Positions 42,193 to 52,889 of a stretch of 64,000 nucleotides of DNA are shown here, piece by piece (within the stretch, counting starts at the first letter, position 1; the number at the start of each line of letters is the position of its first letter). Source of the DNA: Paramesorhizobium deserti (GTDB lineage: Bacteria; Pseudomonadota; Alphaproteobacteria; Rhizobiales; Rhizobiaceae); NCBI RefSeq assembly GCF_001558695.1, contig NZ_LNTU01000003.1, positions 20,292-84,291 of the forward strand, given 5' to 3'. The notes beneath the pieces were generated by a model. That model saw only the letters and a list, made by a program, of their open reading frames with translations, ran no database searches and was not told the DNA's origin. A program made the translations under genes and the position numbers.

Positions 42193-42933
42193 TCAATCCG
42201 GCATATGATAAGCGAGGAACCGGTTCTGGCGCACGTCGAAAAGCTGACCGGTGACATCGAGCTTGGGATCGGCCAGCGCCACGATCTTTTCCGCCACGTC
42301 GCGCGGGTGGGGCAGGGTCTCCGGATCCTCGCCCGGCATGGCCTGCGCCCGCATGGCGGTGCGCGTGGCGCCGGGGTTGACCGAGTTGACGCGCAGTTTC
42401 ATGTTCCGGGTCTCTTCCGCCCAGCTCCTCGCCATCACTTCGACCGCCGCCTTGGAGGCCGCATAGGGACCCCAGAAGGCGCGCGCAGAATGGGCGACAC
42501 CCGATGAAAGCACGATCGCGCGGCCGGCGTCGGAGAGCCGCAGCAGCGGATCGACTGAGCGGATCAGCCGCCATGTGCTGGTGACGTTGACATTCATAAC
42601 CTTTTCGAAGGTCTTGGCCTCGACATGGCCGAGCGGCGCGATGACCCCAAGCACGCCGGCATTGGCGACCAGGATATCCAGTTTCCCCCAGCGCTCATGG
42701 ATCGAACCGCCGAGCCGGTCGATCCCCGGCATGTCGGTCAGGTCGAGCGGCACGAGCGTCGCGGTCCCGCCGAGCGCCCTGATCTCGTCGTCGAGTTCTT
42801 CCAGCCCGCCGACCGTGCGGGCGACGGCGATCACATGGGCGCCGCGCTTGGCGAGTTCGAGGCTCAGGAAATAGCCGATGCCGCGCGAGGCCCCGGTCAC
42901 CAGCGCCAGCCGGCCATTCAGATCGATGCTCAT
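42193..42933 (-). CDS. SDR family NAD(P)-dependent oxidoreductase
   Basis: A 246-residue short-chain dehydrogenase. The cofactor fold is ALVTGASRGIGYFLSLELAK, ILVANAGVLG is the NAG motif, and the catalytic Tyr/Lys are in YAASKAAVEVMARSW, with a serine at VLSSGVAHSA. The substrate is unknown. It lies on the minus strand 42 bp downstream of purF and may be part of that transcript. Confidence 0.9.
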   Translation of the reverse strand: MSIDLNGRLALVTGASRGIGYFLSLELAKRGAHVIAVARTVGGLEELDDEIRALGGTATLVPLDLTDMPGIDRLGGSIHERWGKLDILVANAGVLGVIAPLGHVEAKTFEKVMNVNVTSTWRLIRSVDPLLRLSDAGRAIVLSSGVAHSARAFWGPYAASKAAVEVMARSWAEETRNMKLRVNSVNPGATRTAMRAQAMPGEDPETLPHPRDVAEKIVALADPKLDVTGQLFDVRQNRFLAYHMPD

Positions 42934-42975
42934 GCTTGTCCTATCGGAGGGAAATGCTGTTCAGGTCCTGGGCGT

Positions 42976-44469
42976 CTAGCCGTTGCTCGCCAGAAGCGAG
43001 AGATTGTGCACATTGCTCTTCTGGTCTTCCTGGTCGAGAAGACGGGTCGGATAGTCGCCGGTGAAATAATGGTCGGTGAACTCTGGTGCCTTGGGGTCGC
43101 GCGGCTTGCCGCCGACGGCCCGGTAAAGCCCGTCGATCGATAGGAACGCCAGCGAATCCGCGCCGATATAGCGGCACATGGATTCGAGATCCGCATGCTG
43201 ATTGGCGAGCAGCTTGTCCGCCTCCGGCGTGTCGATGCCGTAGAAATCCGGATGATAGATCATCGGGCTCGCGACCCGCATATGCACCTCGCGCGCACCG
43301 GCGTCGCGGATCATCTGCACGATCTTGAGCGAGGTGGTGCCGCGCACGATGGAATCATCTACCAGCACCACGCGCTTGCCCTGGATCACGGCCCGGTTGG
43401 CCGAGTGCTTCAGCTTCACGCCGAAGGCGCGGATCGACTGCGTCGGCTCGATGAAGGTGCGTCCGACATAATGGTTGCGGATGATGCCGAGCTCGAAGGG
43501 AATGCCGCTCTCCTGCGCGAAGCCGATCGCCGCCGGCGTGCCGCCATCGGGGACGGGCACCACCACATCGGCCTCGACCGGCGCCTCCCTGGCGAGGTTT
43601 ATGCCCATGTTCTTGCGCGCGGCATAGACGTTGCGCCCGCCGACGACCGAATCGGGCCGAGCGAAATAGACATATTCGAAGAGGCAGAGCCGCTCCGGCT
43701 TGGGGTTCTGCGGCTTGATCACCTCGGTGCTGATCGAGCCGTCGGGCTGGATCTCGCAGATCACCACCTCACCGTTCTCGATGTCGCGGATGAATTTCGC
43801 GCCGATGATATCGAGGGCGCAGGTCTCCGAGCAGAAGATCGGCTTGCCGTCGAGTTCGCCCATCACCAGCGGACGGATGCCGATAGGATCGCGCGCCGCT
43901 ATCAGCTTGGTGCGCGTCATGGCGAGCATCGAATAGCCGCCCTCGACCTGCCTGATCGCATCGACGAAGCGGTCGCTCGACGAGGTGAAGCGCGAGCGCG
44001 CGATGAGGTGAAGCACCACTTCCGTGTCGGAGGTGGACTGGCAGATGGCGCCGTCGGCGATCAGCTGCCGGCGCAGCGTCAGCCCGTTGGTGAAATTACC
44101 GTTATGCGCGATGGCGATGCCGCCGACTTCCAGCTCCGCGAAAAGCGGCTGCACATTGCGCAGCGCCACTTCGCCGGTGGTGGAATAGCGCGTATGTCCG
44201 ATGGCGATCGAGCCCGGCAGCTTCGCGAGCGTCGCCGGATCGGTATAATGGTCGCCGACGAGCCCCATGCGTTTCTCGGTATAGAACTGCTTGCCGTCGA
44301 AGGAGACGATGCCCGCCGCTTCCTGTCCGCGGTGCTGCAGCGCGTGCAGCCCCAGCGCCGTCAGCGTCGCCGCGTCCGGATGGCCGAGAATGCCGAAAAC
44401 CCCGCATTCTTCATGCAGACTGTCATCGTCCAGCGTGAAGGGCGCCTCATCACCAAAAGAATCGATCAT
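42976..44469 (-). CDS. purF: Amidophosphoribosyltransferase
   Basis: PurF catalyses the first committed step of purine synthesis, PRPP plus glutamine to phosphoribosylamine. The 497-residue protein starts with a 21-residue propeptide ending HEE, and then CGVFGILGHPD puts the catalytic Cys at the mature N-terminus. RHRGQEAAG-like LQHRGQEAAGIVSFDG and the HNGNFTNG segment belong to the glutaminase domain. The PRPP motif VVLVDDSIVRGTTSLK is in the C-terminal phosphoribosyltransferase domain. It follows cvpA, the usual partner upstream of purF. Confidence 0.97.
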   Translation of the reverse strand: MIDSFGDEAPFTLDDDSLHEECGVFGILGHPDAATLTALGLHALQHRGQEAAGIVSFDGKQFYTEKRMGLVGDHYTDPATLAKLPGSIAIGHTRYSTTGEVALRNVQPLFAELEVGGIAIAHNGNFTNGLTLRRQLIADGAICQSTSDTEVVLHLIARSRFTSSSDRFVDAIRQVEGGYSMLAMTRTKLIAARDPIGIRPLVMGELDGKPIFCSETCALDIIGAKFIRDIENGEVVICEIQPDGSISTEVIKPQNPKPERLCLFEYVYFARPDSVVGGRNVYAARKNMGINLAREAPVEADVVVPVPDGGTPAAIGFAQESGIPFELGIIRNHYVGRTFIEPTQSIRAFGVKLKHSANRAVIQGKRVVLVDDSIVRGTTSLKIVQMIRDAGAREVHMRVASPMIYHPDFYGIDTPEADKLLANQHADLESMCRYIGADSLAFLSIDGLYRAVGGKPRDPKAPEFTDHYFTGDYPTRLLDQEDQKSNVHNLSLLASNG

Positions 44470-44495
44470 TGCCGCAAGACCTTTCGATTGCGGTT

Positions 44496-44543
44496 GGTGC
44501 AGGTCCGGGGAAAATGCGAAGCGGTTCTCCCGGGAAAAGCAGG
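44496..44543. repeat. Family D-like repeat upstream of purF
   Basis: GTGCAGGTCCGGGGAAAATG followed by CGAAGCGGTTCTCCCGGG resembles the elements at 28505 and 58083. It lies just ahead of the purF start and is read as its leader. Confidence 0.6.
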
Positions 44544-44583
44544 AATTGCTCCTCCTTCGGACATGCGAAAGAACAAATAGTTA

Positions 44584-44618
44584 GAGCGGTTCTTCTTTTC
44601 CAGAAAAAAGAACCGCTC
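44584..44618 (-). terminator. Hairpin between cvpA and purF
   Basis: Perfect 11-base arms, GAGCGGTTCTT (44584-44594) and AAGAACCGCTC (44608-44618), with A/T-rich loop sequence. It lies 94 bases past the cvpA stop on the minus strand. No strong T-run follows, so termination may be partial, or this may be another dispersed palindrome. Confidence 0.5.
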
Positions 44619-44711
44619 CATTGAGCTCTATCGGGTGCTCTCTAGCACATTACAGACAGTTTTTGAAAGCGATCCCTTTGTCGCGGCCGATCAAAAAGCC
44701 TGAACTCAGAC

Positions 44712-45305
44712 CTATTCGGCCGGGGTGCCGTCAGCCGGAGCCTCTTCCTTGGTGTCTGGCGCGTCCTGCTCGGTGGTGCCGGCCGGTGCATCGGTCTTCG
44801 GCTTGATCCGGTTCAGAATGGACGATTCCGGATCTTCCGGCAGCAGATTGACCAGCTTCTGCCCCAGAGAATCGAGAAGCGGCTTGGATTTCGCGTTGGC
44901 GACCCAGCCGGGCTGGTCCGCCGCGACGAGCCAGTTGAAGAACAGCATCGCAACCACGACCAGGAGCACGCCCCGCGCCGCCCCGAAGACGAAGCCGAGC
45001 GTGCGGTCGAGCGCGCCGATCCGGCTGTCGATGATGAAATCGGCGATCTTCATCGTGATGATCGACACGATGATCAGCGTGATGACGAAGACTGCGGCGA
45101 TAGCCGCGATCTTGGCGATCGTTTCATTGCTTATGTAAGGCTGAACCAGCGGAACGACAGGGGTATAGAAGAGATAGGCGGCGATTGCCGCTGCCGCCCA
45201 TGAGGCGACCGAGAGCACCTCGCGGGAGAAGCCGCGCACCATGGCGAGCACGGCCGAAACCAGCGTGATCCCCAGAAGAACTCCGTCAAGTAGCGTAATT
45301 GGCAT
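44712..45305 (-). CDS. cvpA: CvpA family membrane protein
   Basis: A 197-residue inner-membrane protein with four hydrophobic segments (MPITLLDGVLLGITLVSAVL, VASWAAAAIAAYLFYT, IAAIAAVFVITLIIVSIITM, and GAARGVLLVVVAMLFFNWLV). The conserved RGFSREVLSVASW and DRTLGFVFGAARG motifs mark CvpA. The last 35 residues are acidic and low in complexity (APAGTTEQDAPDTKEEAPAD). In Gram-negatives CvpA is linked to colicin V production and to envelope or bile tolerance, and it often precedes purF, as here. ATG 45305 is chosen over an upstream 45323 start. Confidence 0.92.
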   Translation of the reverse strand: MPITLLDGVLLGITLVSAVLAMVRGFSREVLSVASWAAAAIAAYLFYTPVVPLVQPYISNETIAKIAAIAAVFVITLIIVSIITMKIADFIIDSRIGALDRTLGFVFGAARGVLLVVVAMLFFNWLVAADQPGWVANAKSKPLLDSLGQKLVNLLPEDPESSILNRIKPKTDAPAGTTEQDAPDTKEEAPADGTPAE

Positions 45306-45392
45306 CTTGGCCCCTCGATTCATTCTCCGTCAGACATGATCGTTTCTGGAAAATCTGTCAACTTTCCGCGATCATGTTTCCACCCCACAGTC

Positions 45393-45523
45393 GTCATCCT
45401 CGGGCTTGTCCCGAGGATCTGCGACGAGGAAGCAGCGGGAGTCCTCAATTATTCAGCCCGTCGCGGACGATGGTACCCCTCCGCTCCTTTACGGTAGATC
45501 CTCGGGACAAGCCCGAGGATGAC
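45393..45523. repeat. Family B element, shortened copy
   Basis: Terminal inverted repeats GTCATCCTCGGGCTTGTCCC and complement bound a 131-bp element. The interior is about 50 bp shorter than in the other four copies. The TIRs carry GTCCC instead of GACCC, matching the partial arm at the left window edge. It lies between cvpA and radA. Confidence 0.8.
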
Positions 45524-45549
45524 GGAGAGCACGAAAGTGCCAAACCTGC

Positions 45550-46941
<1,392 letters not shown>

Positions 46942-46965
46942 GGGGGGAGGCTACATTTAAATGAA

Positions 46966-47147
46966 ACGTTGGTGGGACAGCGCCCCCCTCTGTCCTGCCG
47001 GACATCTCCCCCGCAAGGGGGGAGATTGGCTGGCGCCACTCTTGGCCCCCACTTTGCAGTGTTGGCGATTGGTGCCGAACGTCGATGAAGGCGTAATCTC
47101 CCCCCTTGCGGGGGAGATGGCCGGCAGGCCAGAGGGGGGCGCCTAGA
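46966..47147. repeat. Full-length family A element
   Basis: The left half, GGTGGGACAGCGCCCCCCTC... with inner CCCCGCAAGGGGGGAGATTG, and the right half, CCCCCCTTGCGGGGGAGATG... with GGCCAGAGGGGGGCGCC, flank an interior of about 70 bp ending CGTCGATGAAGGCGTAATCT. It occupies nearly all of the gap between radA and alr. Confidence 0.85.
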
Positions 47148-47161
47148 ATCAGTGTTTTCAT

Positions 47162-48343
47162 TTAGAGAGCCGTCCCGCCACCCACATACCGCCGGTGATA
47201 GCGCGGGCCCAGCCCCGTCAGCAGCTCATAGCCGATGGTGCCGGCCGCGCGAGCCACCTCGTCGAGCGCGATATTGGGGCCGAAAAGCTCGATATGATCA
47301 CCGGCCTTGATTTCCCCTTCCGGCACGTCGGTCACGTCGAAGGAAGTCAGATCCATGGTGATGCGGCCGATCACCGGGACGCGCCGTCCGGCGATGAAGC
47401 CATGCGCGCCTTCCGCAACCGCGTTACGCAGCGGCACGCCGGACCCGGAAGTCGAGCGCAGGTAGCCATCCGCGTAACCGGTTGCGCAAACGGCAATCCG
47501 CGTGTCGCGGTCAAGCGTCATGCTCGCGCCATAGCCGACCTTCTCGCCCCTCGCGGCATGGCGGATCTGCACGATCCGGGTTTCGGCCGTCACCACCGGC
47601 TTCATCGGATTGGCCGCGCCGCCGAGCGCCTCCCCACCATAAAGCGCGATGCCCGGCCGCGTCAGGTCGAAGAGATAATCGCCACCGAGGAAAGTGCCGG
47701 CCGAATTGGCGAGGCTTGATTCGATTTCTCCGAAAGCCGCCCGAACTTTTTGAAATGATTCGAGTTGCTGCCGGCTCATGCCGCTTTCCGGCGTGTCGCC
47801 ACAGGCGAGATGGCTCATCAAGAGCACCGGGCGCACAGATTTCGCCTTTTCCGCAAAAGCGATGGCCTCGTCGGGCGTCAGGCCCAGCCGGTTCATGCCC
47901 GTATCGACATGGATCGCGCAGGGCTTGCGCCGCCCATGCTTGGCCCATGTCGCGATCTCATGGTCGGAACCGAGCACCGGAATGAGGTCGGCGTCGGTGA
48001 AGGCCGGGGCCGCGTCGTCGAAGAGCCCGTTCAAAACGAAGATGCGCGCCCTCGGCGCCGCATGGCGCACACGCAGCCCTTCCTCGGGCAATGCCACGAA
48101 AAACGTCTCGCAACCCGCGGCAAAGAGGGCAGGGACCACCTGCGCGATGCCGCAGCCATAGGCATCCGCCTTGACGACGGCGGCTGCGCGCGCCGGCCTT
48201 GAGCGCGCGTCAAGCGCTTTCCAGTTGTCGACGAGGGCGTCGAGATCGATGGTCAGCCGGCCGCCGGCGAGAAGCCGGTCGGCGCCGGTGGTCAGAACCG
48301 GCTGTTCCAGGGGAAGAGATGTCAATCTGGATCTCGCCTTCAT
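47162..48343 (-). CDS. alr: Alanine racemase
   Basis: Alr makes D-alanine for peptidoglycan, using PLP. The 393-residue protein shows the PLP lysine in AAVVKADAYGCG near residue 55, HVDTGMNRLGL, and the catalytic tyrosine in KVGYGASMTLDRD. RITMDLTSFDVTD is in the C-terminal beta domain. Its ATG overlaps the dnaB stop (ATGA), so the two are probably translated together. Confidence 0.96.
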   Translation of the reverse strand: MKARSRLTSLPLEQPVLTTGADRLLAGGRLTIDLDALVDNWKALDARSRPARAAAVVKADAYGCGIAQVVPALFAAGCETFFVALPEEGLRVRHAAPRARIFVLNGLFDDAAPAFTDADLIPVLGSDHEIATWAKHGRRKPCAIHVDTGMNRLGLTPDEAIAFAEKAKSVRPVLLMSHLACGDTPESGMSRQQLESFQKVRAAFGEIESSLANSAGTFLGGDYLFDLTRPGIALYGGEALGGAANPMKPVVTAETRIVQIRHAARGEKVGYGASMTLDRDTRIAVCATGYADGYLRSTSGSGVPLRNAVAEGAHGFIAGRRVPVIGRITMDLTSFDVTDVPEGEIKAGDHIELFGPNIALDEVARAAGTIGYELLTGLGPRYHRRYVGGGTAL

Positions 48344-49854
48344 TCATACCGTTCGGGCAAATGCGATTCTTCGGCCAGATCGGTAAAGCGCGTGTATTCC
48401 GCCTGGAAGGCGAGCTTGACGGTGCCGGTCGGGCCGTGGCGCTGCTTGGCGATGATCACCTCCGCCTTGCCGCGGGTTTCCTCCATGTCCGCCTGCCACT
48501 TGAAATATTCTTCCGTTCCGGGCTTCGGCTCGCGGTTCTTGGTGTAGTACTCCTCGCGGAACACGAACAGCACCACGTCGGCATCCTGCTCGATCGAGCC
48601 GGATTCGCGGAGGTCGGAGAGCTGTGGGCGCTTGTCGTCGCGGCTTTCCACCTGGCGCGAGAGCTGTGACAGCGCGATGATCGGAACATTGAGTTCCTTG
48701 CCGAGCGCCTTCAAGCCCGTGGTGATCTCGGTGATTTCTTGCACGCGGTTCTGTGACGACGCCTTGGACGAGCCGGTCATCAGCTGCACATAGTCGATGA
48801 CCAGCACGTCGAGGCCGCGCTGGCGCTTCAGCCGCCGGGCGCGGGCGGAGAGCTGCGCGATGGAGATGCCGCCGGTCTGGTCGATATAGAGCGGAATCTT
48901 CTGCATCATGTGCGAGCAGGCGACCAGCTTTTCGAAGTCGGTCTCGGTGATCTCGCCGCGCCTGATCTTCGAGGACGAGATTTCAGTCTGCTCGGAAATG
49001 ATACGGGTGGCAAGCTGTTCGGACGACATTTCGAGCGAGAAGAAGCCTACCACGCCGCCATTCACCGCCTTGACCGAGCCGTCCGCCTGCTGCTCGCCCT
49101 GATAGGCGGCTGCGATGTTGAAGGCGATGTTGGTGGCAAGCGAGGTCTTGCCCATGCCGGGGCGTCCGGCGAGGATGATCAAGTCCGATGGCTGCAGGCC
49201 GCCCATGCGGGCATCCAGCGAATGGATGCCGGTCGAGACGCCGGAGAGGTGGCCATCGCGCATGAAGGCGGCGTTGGCCATGTCGACGGCGGACTTGACC
49301 GCATCGTTGAAGGACTGGAAGCCCCCATCATAGCGGCCGGTTTCGGCCAACTCGAAGAGACGCCGCTCGGCATCCTCGATCTGCGCCTGCGGCGCCGTGT
49401 CCACCGGCGCGTCATAGGCGATGTTGACCATGTCCTCGCCGATGCCGATGAGCGCGCGGCGTGTCGCGAGATCATAGATCGCGCGGCCGTAATCCTCGGC
49501 ATTGATGATCGTCACCGCCTCGGAGGCGAGGCGCGCCACATACTGGAACACCGTGAGGTCGCCGACCTTCTCCTCCGCCGGAAGGAAGTTCTTCATGGTG
49601 ACCGGATTGGCCATCTTGCCCATGCGGATCAGATCGGACGAGACCTCGAAGACCTTGCGGTGCAGCGGCTCGTAGAAATGGCCGGGCTTCAGGAAGTCCG
49701 AAACCCGGTAGAAGGCGTCATTGTTGATGAGGATCGCGCCAAGCAGCGCCTGCTCCGCCTCGATATTGTTCGGCGCCTCGCGATAGAGCGTGTTGCGCCC
49801 GTCGCGTGCTCCGTCCCGCGCTTCATCGAGTTTGCGTATTGCCGCTTCTGCCAT
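48340..49854 (-). CDS. dnaB: Replicative DNA helicase
   Basis: DnaB is the hexameric helicase that unwinds DNA at the replication fork. The 504 residues have an N-terminal primase-interacting domain (about 25-130, NIEAEQALLGAILINNDAFY) and a C-terminal RecA-like domain. Walker A is LAGRPGMGKTSLATNIA, the Walker B region is LDVLVIDYVQLM, and SQLSRQVESRDDKRPQLSDL is the family's conserved H3/H4 segment. There is no intein. The reading frame starts at ATG 49854, and the upstream gap 49855-50167 contains divergent promoter space with no further gene. Confidence 0.97.
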   Translation of the reverse strand: MAEAAIRKLDEARDGARDGRNTLYREAPNNIEAEQALLGAILINNDAFYRVSDFLKPGHFYEPLHRKVFEVSSDLIRMGKMANPVTMKNFLPAEEKVGDLTVFQYVARLASEAVTIINAEDYGRAIYDLATRRALIGIGEDMVNIAYDAPVDTAPQAQIEDAERRLFELAETGRYDGGFQSFNDAVKSAVDMANAAFMRDGHLSGVSTGIHSLDARMGGLQPSDLIILAGRPGMGKTSLATNIAFNIAAAYQGEQQADGSVKAVNGGVVGFFSLEMSSEQLATRIISEQTEISSSKIRRGEITETDFEKLVACSHMMQKIPLYIDQTGGISIAQLSARARRLKRQRGLDVLVIDYVQLMTGSSKASSQNRVQEITEITTGLKALGKELNVPIIALSQLSRQVESRDDKRPQLSDLRESGSIEQDADVVLFVFREEYYTKNREPKPGTEEYFKWQADMEETRGKAEVIIAKQRHGPTGTVKLAFQAEYTRFTDLAEESHLPERYE

Positions 49855-50167
49855 GATTCCGTTCAGCCCCTTGATCCGTATCGAGGTAGCGCCGGAATGC
49901 TGGAGAAAGCAATGCGCAACCCGGTCGATTCGGTGGAGAATGAAAAGCTATACCATGATTCACAGCGATCCACAGGTTGCCATTTTTCCTGAACGGAAAG
50001 GTTGACGCTTGATTCGGGAGGGATGCTTTGCCCGAGTCGTGGAACGCCTGAATGGCTGTGGCGGCTGGTGGGAAGTTGACATTCGCACTCGCATCACGTC
50101 GAAATCGCGGGGCAATATAGTTCCACTTGATATAACCTGTGATACCAACCCGGCGTGGCTGCTTCGC

Positions 50168-50698
50168 ATGACCCTGGATTTGGAAACCTCCCGCTTGCAA
50201 CTATTGAGGGTTCGGCCCGAGGACTGGGAGGCTTACTATCCCATTTTCTCTGCTCCGGAGACGTCGCAGTTCTCCGATTTACCACGCAGGCCCACCGAGA
50301 AGCGGACAAGAGGATTTGTGAACTGGATGGTCCGCATCTCCCAGCAGTCCAAGGGATTCGGCTGGATGGTGCGTGATCGCGGCACAGGGGTACTGTTGGG
50401 CTGTATCCGCCTGAACTCAATCGACAAGCAAATGTCGGCTGCGGTCATTGGTTACGAGTTTGGCACGTCCTTTTGGGGGAGGGGATACGCCACTGAAGCA
50501 TTGGTCGCTGTCACGAAGCACTGCCATGAGGCCATGAAGCTTTACCGGCTGGAGGCATGGACAGTAGAGGGCAACCCGGCCTCAGAACGCGTGCTGGAAA
50601 AAGCAGGGTATCGGCACGAGGGCACACAGCGAAAGAAAATGGTCATAGGCAAGCAGCGGTTTGATACGCGGCTGTTCGGGCGGTTGGCGGATGATTGA
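50168..50698 (+). CDS. GNAT acetyltransferase, RimJ/RimL type
   Basis: A 176-residue acetyltransferase. The N-terminus MTLDLETSRLQLLRVRPEDW is typical of the RimJ/RimL group. The acetyl-CoA loop is GTSFWGRGYATEALVAVTKH, and the C-terminal WTVEGNPASERVLEKAGYRH is the conserved NxxSxxxxEKxGF motif. The group acetylates ribosomal proteins, small amines or antibiotics, and the substrate here is unknown. The frame is open to 50009. ATG 50168 is chosen because the protein then starts at the family's first strand. It is divergent from dnaB and convergent with cfa. Confidence 0.87.
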   Translation: MTLDLETSRLQLLRVRPEDWEAYYPIFSAPETSQFSDLPRRPTEKRTRGFVNWMVRISQQSKGFGWMVRDRGTGVLLGCIRLNSIDKQMSAAVIGYEFGTSFWGRGYATEALVAVTKHCHEAMKLYRLEAWTVEGNPASERVLEKAGYRHEGTQRKKMVIGKQRFDTRLFGRLADD

Positions 50699-50765
50699 CG
50701 ATTGAAGATCTCAATTGGGTCTGAACCCGAAATTCAAAACGAACATACCTCCGCCTCAACCTTCC

Positions 50766-52049
50766 CTACTTCCCCGTAGCCCCGCGTGACCGCACCGGCA
50801 TTTCCGTATTCGCTCCCCTCGGCGCGCTGTCCAGGCGTTTCAGGCGCTTTTCCTCCGCCTCGATATAGTTGCGGGTGAGCGGCACCGCGTCTTGCCGGTG
50901 CGCGATCTGGATCTGGAACACCATCATGTTCTGCCAGCGGAAGGCGCTTTCCGATGCGGCGAGATAGAATTCCCACATGCGGCAGAACCGCTCGTCATAG
51001 ATCGACTTGGCGATATCGCGATTGGCCATGAAGGCTTCGCGCCATGCCTTCAGCGTTTCTGCATAGTGCAGCCTGAGGATCTCGATATCGGTGACGACAA
51101 GGCCGGCCCGCTCGATATGCGGCAGCACCTCCGAGAGCGCCGGTATATAGCCGCCGGGGAAGATGTATTTGCGGATGAACGGATTGGTCGCGCCCGGCCC
51201 GTCGCTGCGGCCGATGGCGTGGAGCAGGAACACGCCGTCGCGTTTGAGGAGCCGCGCGGTGTGCTGGAAATATTCGGCGAAATGGTTGACGCCCACATGC
51301 TCGAACATCCCCACCGAGACGATGCGGTCGAACGGCTCCTGCAGGGAGCGGTAGTCCTGCAGGTTGAACCGCGCGGTGCTTGAGAGCCCTTCCTCGGTGG
51401 CGCGCTCATTGGCGACTGCGTGCTGCTCTTCGGAGAGCGTGACGCCGGTGACGTCGGCTTTCAGATATTTGGCCATGTAGAGGCCAAGGCCGCCCCAGCC
51501 GCAGCCGATGTCGAGAAGCCTATGGCCCGGCTTGACCAGCAGCTTGGCCGCGATATGCCGCTTCTTGGCGAGTTGCGCCTCGGCAAGCGTGGCTTTCGGC
51601 GTCTCGAAATAGGCGCAGGAATATTGCATGTCCGGATCGAGGAACAGCCGGTAGAGATCGCCCGAAAGATCGTAGTGATGGCGCACATGCCAGGAGGCGC
51701 GGGCGATAGTGTTGATCTGCTGCAGCCGCCTTCCGGCGCGCCTGGCGCCGTCGATCGCCCGCATCCAGGGCTCCTTGGCGGCGATCGGCCCGGCATTTTC
51801 GAAGACGAGTTGCAGGAGCCCGTACATGTCGCCTTCGAGAAAGTCGAGATCGCCCGCCATATAGGCTTCCGCCAGCTTGAGCTCGGGGTTGATCGCAATG
51901 GCGCGTTCGGCCCTGCGGGTCTTGATATGGATATGCCTGGGATCGCCGGTCTTGTCGCCGAACCGGTGCTTGACGCCTTCAGCGTCGGTAACGGTCAGAT
52001 CCCCCGTCTTGATCAGATGATTCAATACAGTGCGTAGAAGAGCATTCAT
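50766..52049 (-). CDS. cfa: Cyclopropane-fatty-acyl-phospholipid synthase family protein
   Basis: An SAM-dependent enzyme that adds a methylene bridge across the double bond of membrane phospholipid acyl chains. The 427 residues contain an N-terminal lipid-binding domain (about 1-110) and a methyltransferase domain with LLDIGCGWGGLGLYMAKYLK as motif I. GVTLSEEQHAVA and SVGMFEHVGVNHFAEYFQ are the motifs that define the CFA synthase group, and YIFPGGYIPALSE follows. The frame is open to 52229, and ATG 52049 is chosen for the family N-terminus. It is separated from rplI by a terminator and so is probably transcribed on its own. Confidence 0.93.
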   Translation of the reverse strand: MNALLRTVLNHLIKTGDLTVTDAEGVKHRFGDKTGDPRHIHIKTRRAERAIAINPELKLAEAYMAGDLDFLEGDMYGLLQLVFENAGPIAAKEPWMRAIDGARRAGRRLQQINTIARASWHVRHHYDLSGDLYRLFLDPDMQYSCAYFETPKATLAEAQLAKKRHIAAKLLVKPGHRLLDIGCGWGGLGLYMAKYLKADVTGVTLSEEQHAVANERATEEGLSSTARFNLQDYRSLQEPFDRIVSVGMFEHVGVNHFAEYFQHTARLLKRDGVFLLHAIGRSDGPGATNPFIRKYIFPGGYIPALSEVLPHIERAGLVVTDIEILRLHYAETLKAWREAFMANRDIAKSIYDERFCRMWEFYLAASESAFRWQNMMVFQIQIAHRQDAVPLTRNYIEAEEKRLKRLDSAPRGANTEMPVRSRGATGK

Positions 52050-52200
52050 CGGCCAACCTCCACAGATCGGCCCTGGCTTCGGGTCCCCGGATGCTGCCAG
52101 GCGGGTCCCCACCGCACGCAACGGCACCATCCGCGCATCCCTCAGTCGGGCCCGCGAAAAATGGTAAGATAGGCGCTTTTTTGAGTCTGAAAAGTGAAAA

Positions 52201-52222
52201 TGCCCGGCATTTCGGCCGGGCA
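52201..52222 (-). terminator. Rho-independent terminator of the rpsF-rplI operon
   Basis: TGCCCGGC and GCCGGGCA form an 8-base stem with a 6-base loop. On the minus strand the stem is followed by TTTTCACTTTT. It lies 70 bases beyond the rplI stop and upstream of cfa. Confidence 0.8.
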
Positions 52223-52292
52223 TTATCATTTAAAGTTTACCGATCCGGCGCAATCGCCCGGAAGAAGGATGGAGAAGAAGAGCGCGCCTTGA

Positions 52293-52865
52293 TCAGGCGT
52301 TCTCTTCGCCTTCCAGGCCTTCCTCCTCATCGATTTCCTCGGAAAGGGGCTCTTCCTCGATGCCGTAAATGGCTTCGGCGGAGGTCAGGTCCTCACCCTT
52401 TGCCTGGCGCTCGGCTTCTTCCGCCGAACGGGCGATGTTGATGGTGACGGAGACTTCCACTTCCGGGTGAAGCGCGACGGCGACCGTGTGCAGGCCGATC
52501 GTCTTGATCGGCGTGTTGAGCTCGACCTGGTTGCGGTTGACGGTGAAACCGTCGGCGGTCAGCAGCTCGGCGATGTCGCGGGTCGAGACGGAGCCGTAGA
52601 GCTGGCCGGTCTCGCCGGCCGAACGCACGGCGATGAAGCTCTTGCCGTCCAACTTCTCGGCAACCGCCTGGGCCTCGTTCTTGCGCTCGAGGTTGCGGGC
52701 CTCGAGCTGGGCGCGCTGGCCTTCGAACTTCTTCTTGTTGGCCTCGTTGGCGCGCAGCGCCTTGCCCTGCGGCAGGAGGAAATTGCGGGCATAGCCGTCC
52801 TTGACCTTGACGGTGTCGCCCATCTGGCCGAGGCGGGAAATGCGTTCAAGCAGAATGACTTCCAT
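52293..52865 (-). CDS. rplI: 50S ribosomal protein L9
   Basis: L9 of the large ribosomal subunit. The N-terminal domain [20 protein letters not shown] with [19 protein letters not shown] binds 23S rRNA, a long helix follows (about 45-75), and the C-terminal domain (about 80-150) contains [20 protein letters not shown]. The protein is 190 residues. The last 35 are an acidic extension ([16 protein letters not shown]) that is longer than in enterobacteria but usual in rhizobia. It is the last gene of the rpsF-rpsR-DUF2232-rplI operon. Confidence 0.97.
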   Translation of the reverse strand: MEVILLERISRLGQMGDTVKVKDGYARNFLLPQGKALRANEANKKKFEGQRAQLEARNLERKNEAQAVAEKLDGKSFIAVRSAGETGQLYGSVSTRDIAELLTADGFTVNRNQVELNTPIKTIGLHTVAVALHPEVEVSVTINIARSAEEAERQAKGEDLTSAEAIYGIEEEPLSEEIDEEEGLEGEENA

Positions 52866-52889
52866 TGGTGTGTCCTTTCAGTGTGTCTG

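Noticed and set aside
49900..50000. Possible DnaA box near dnaB (GATCCACAG)
   Set aside because: Only a partial match to the consensus and a single copy. Nothing else suggests an origin.
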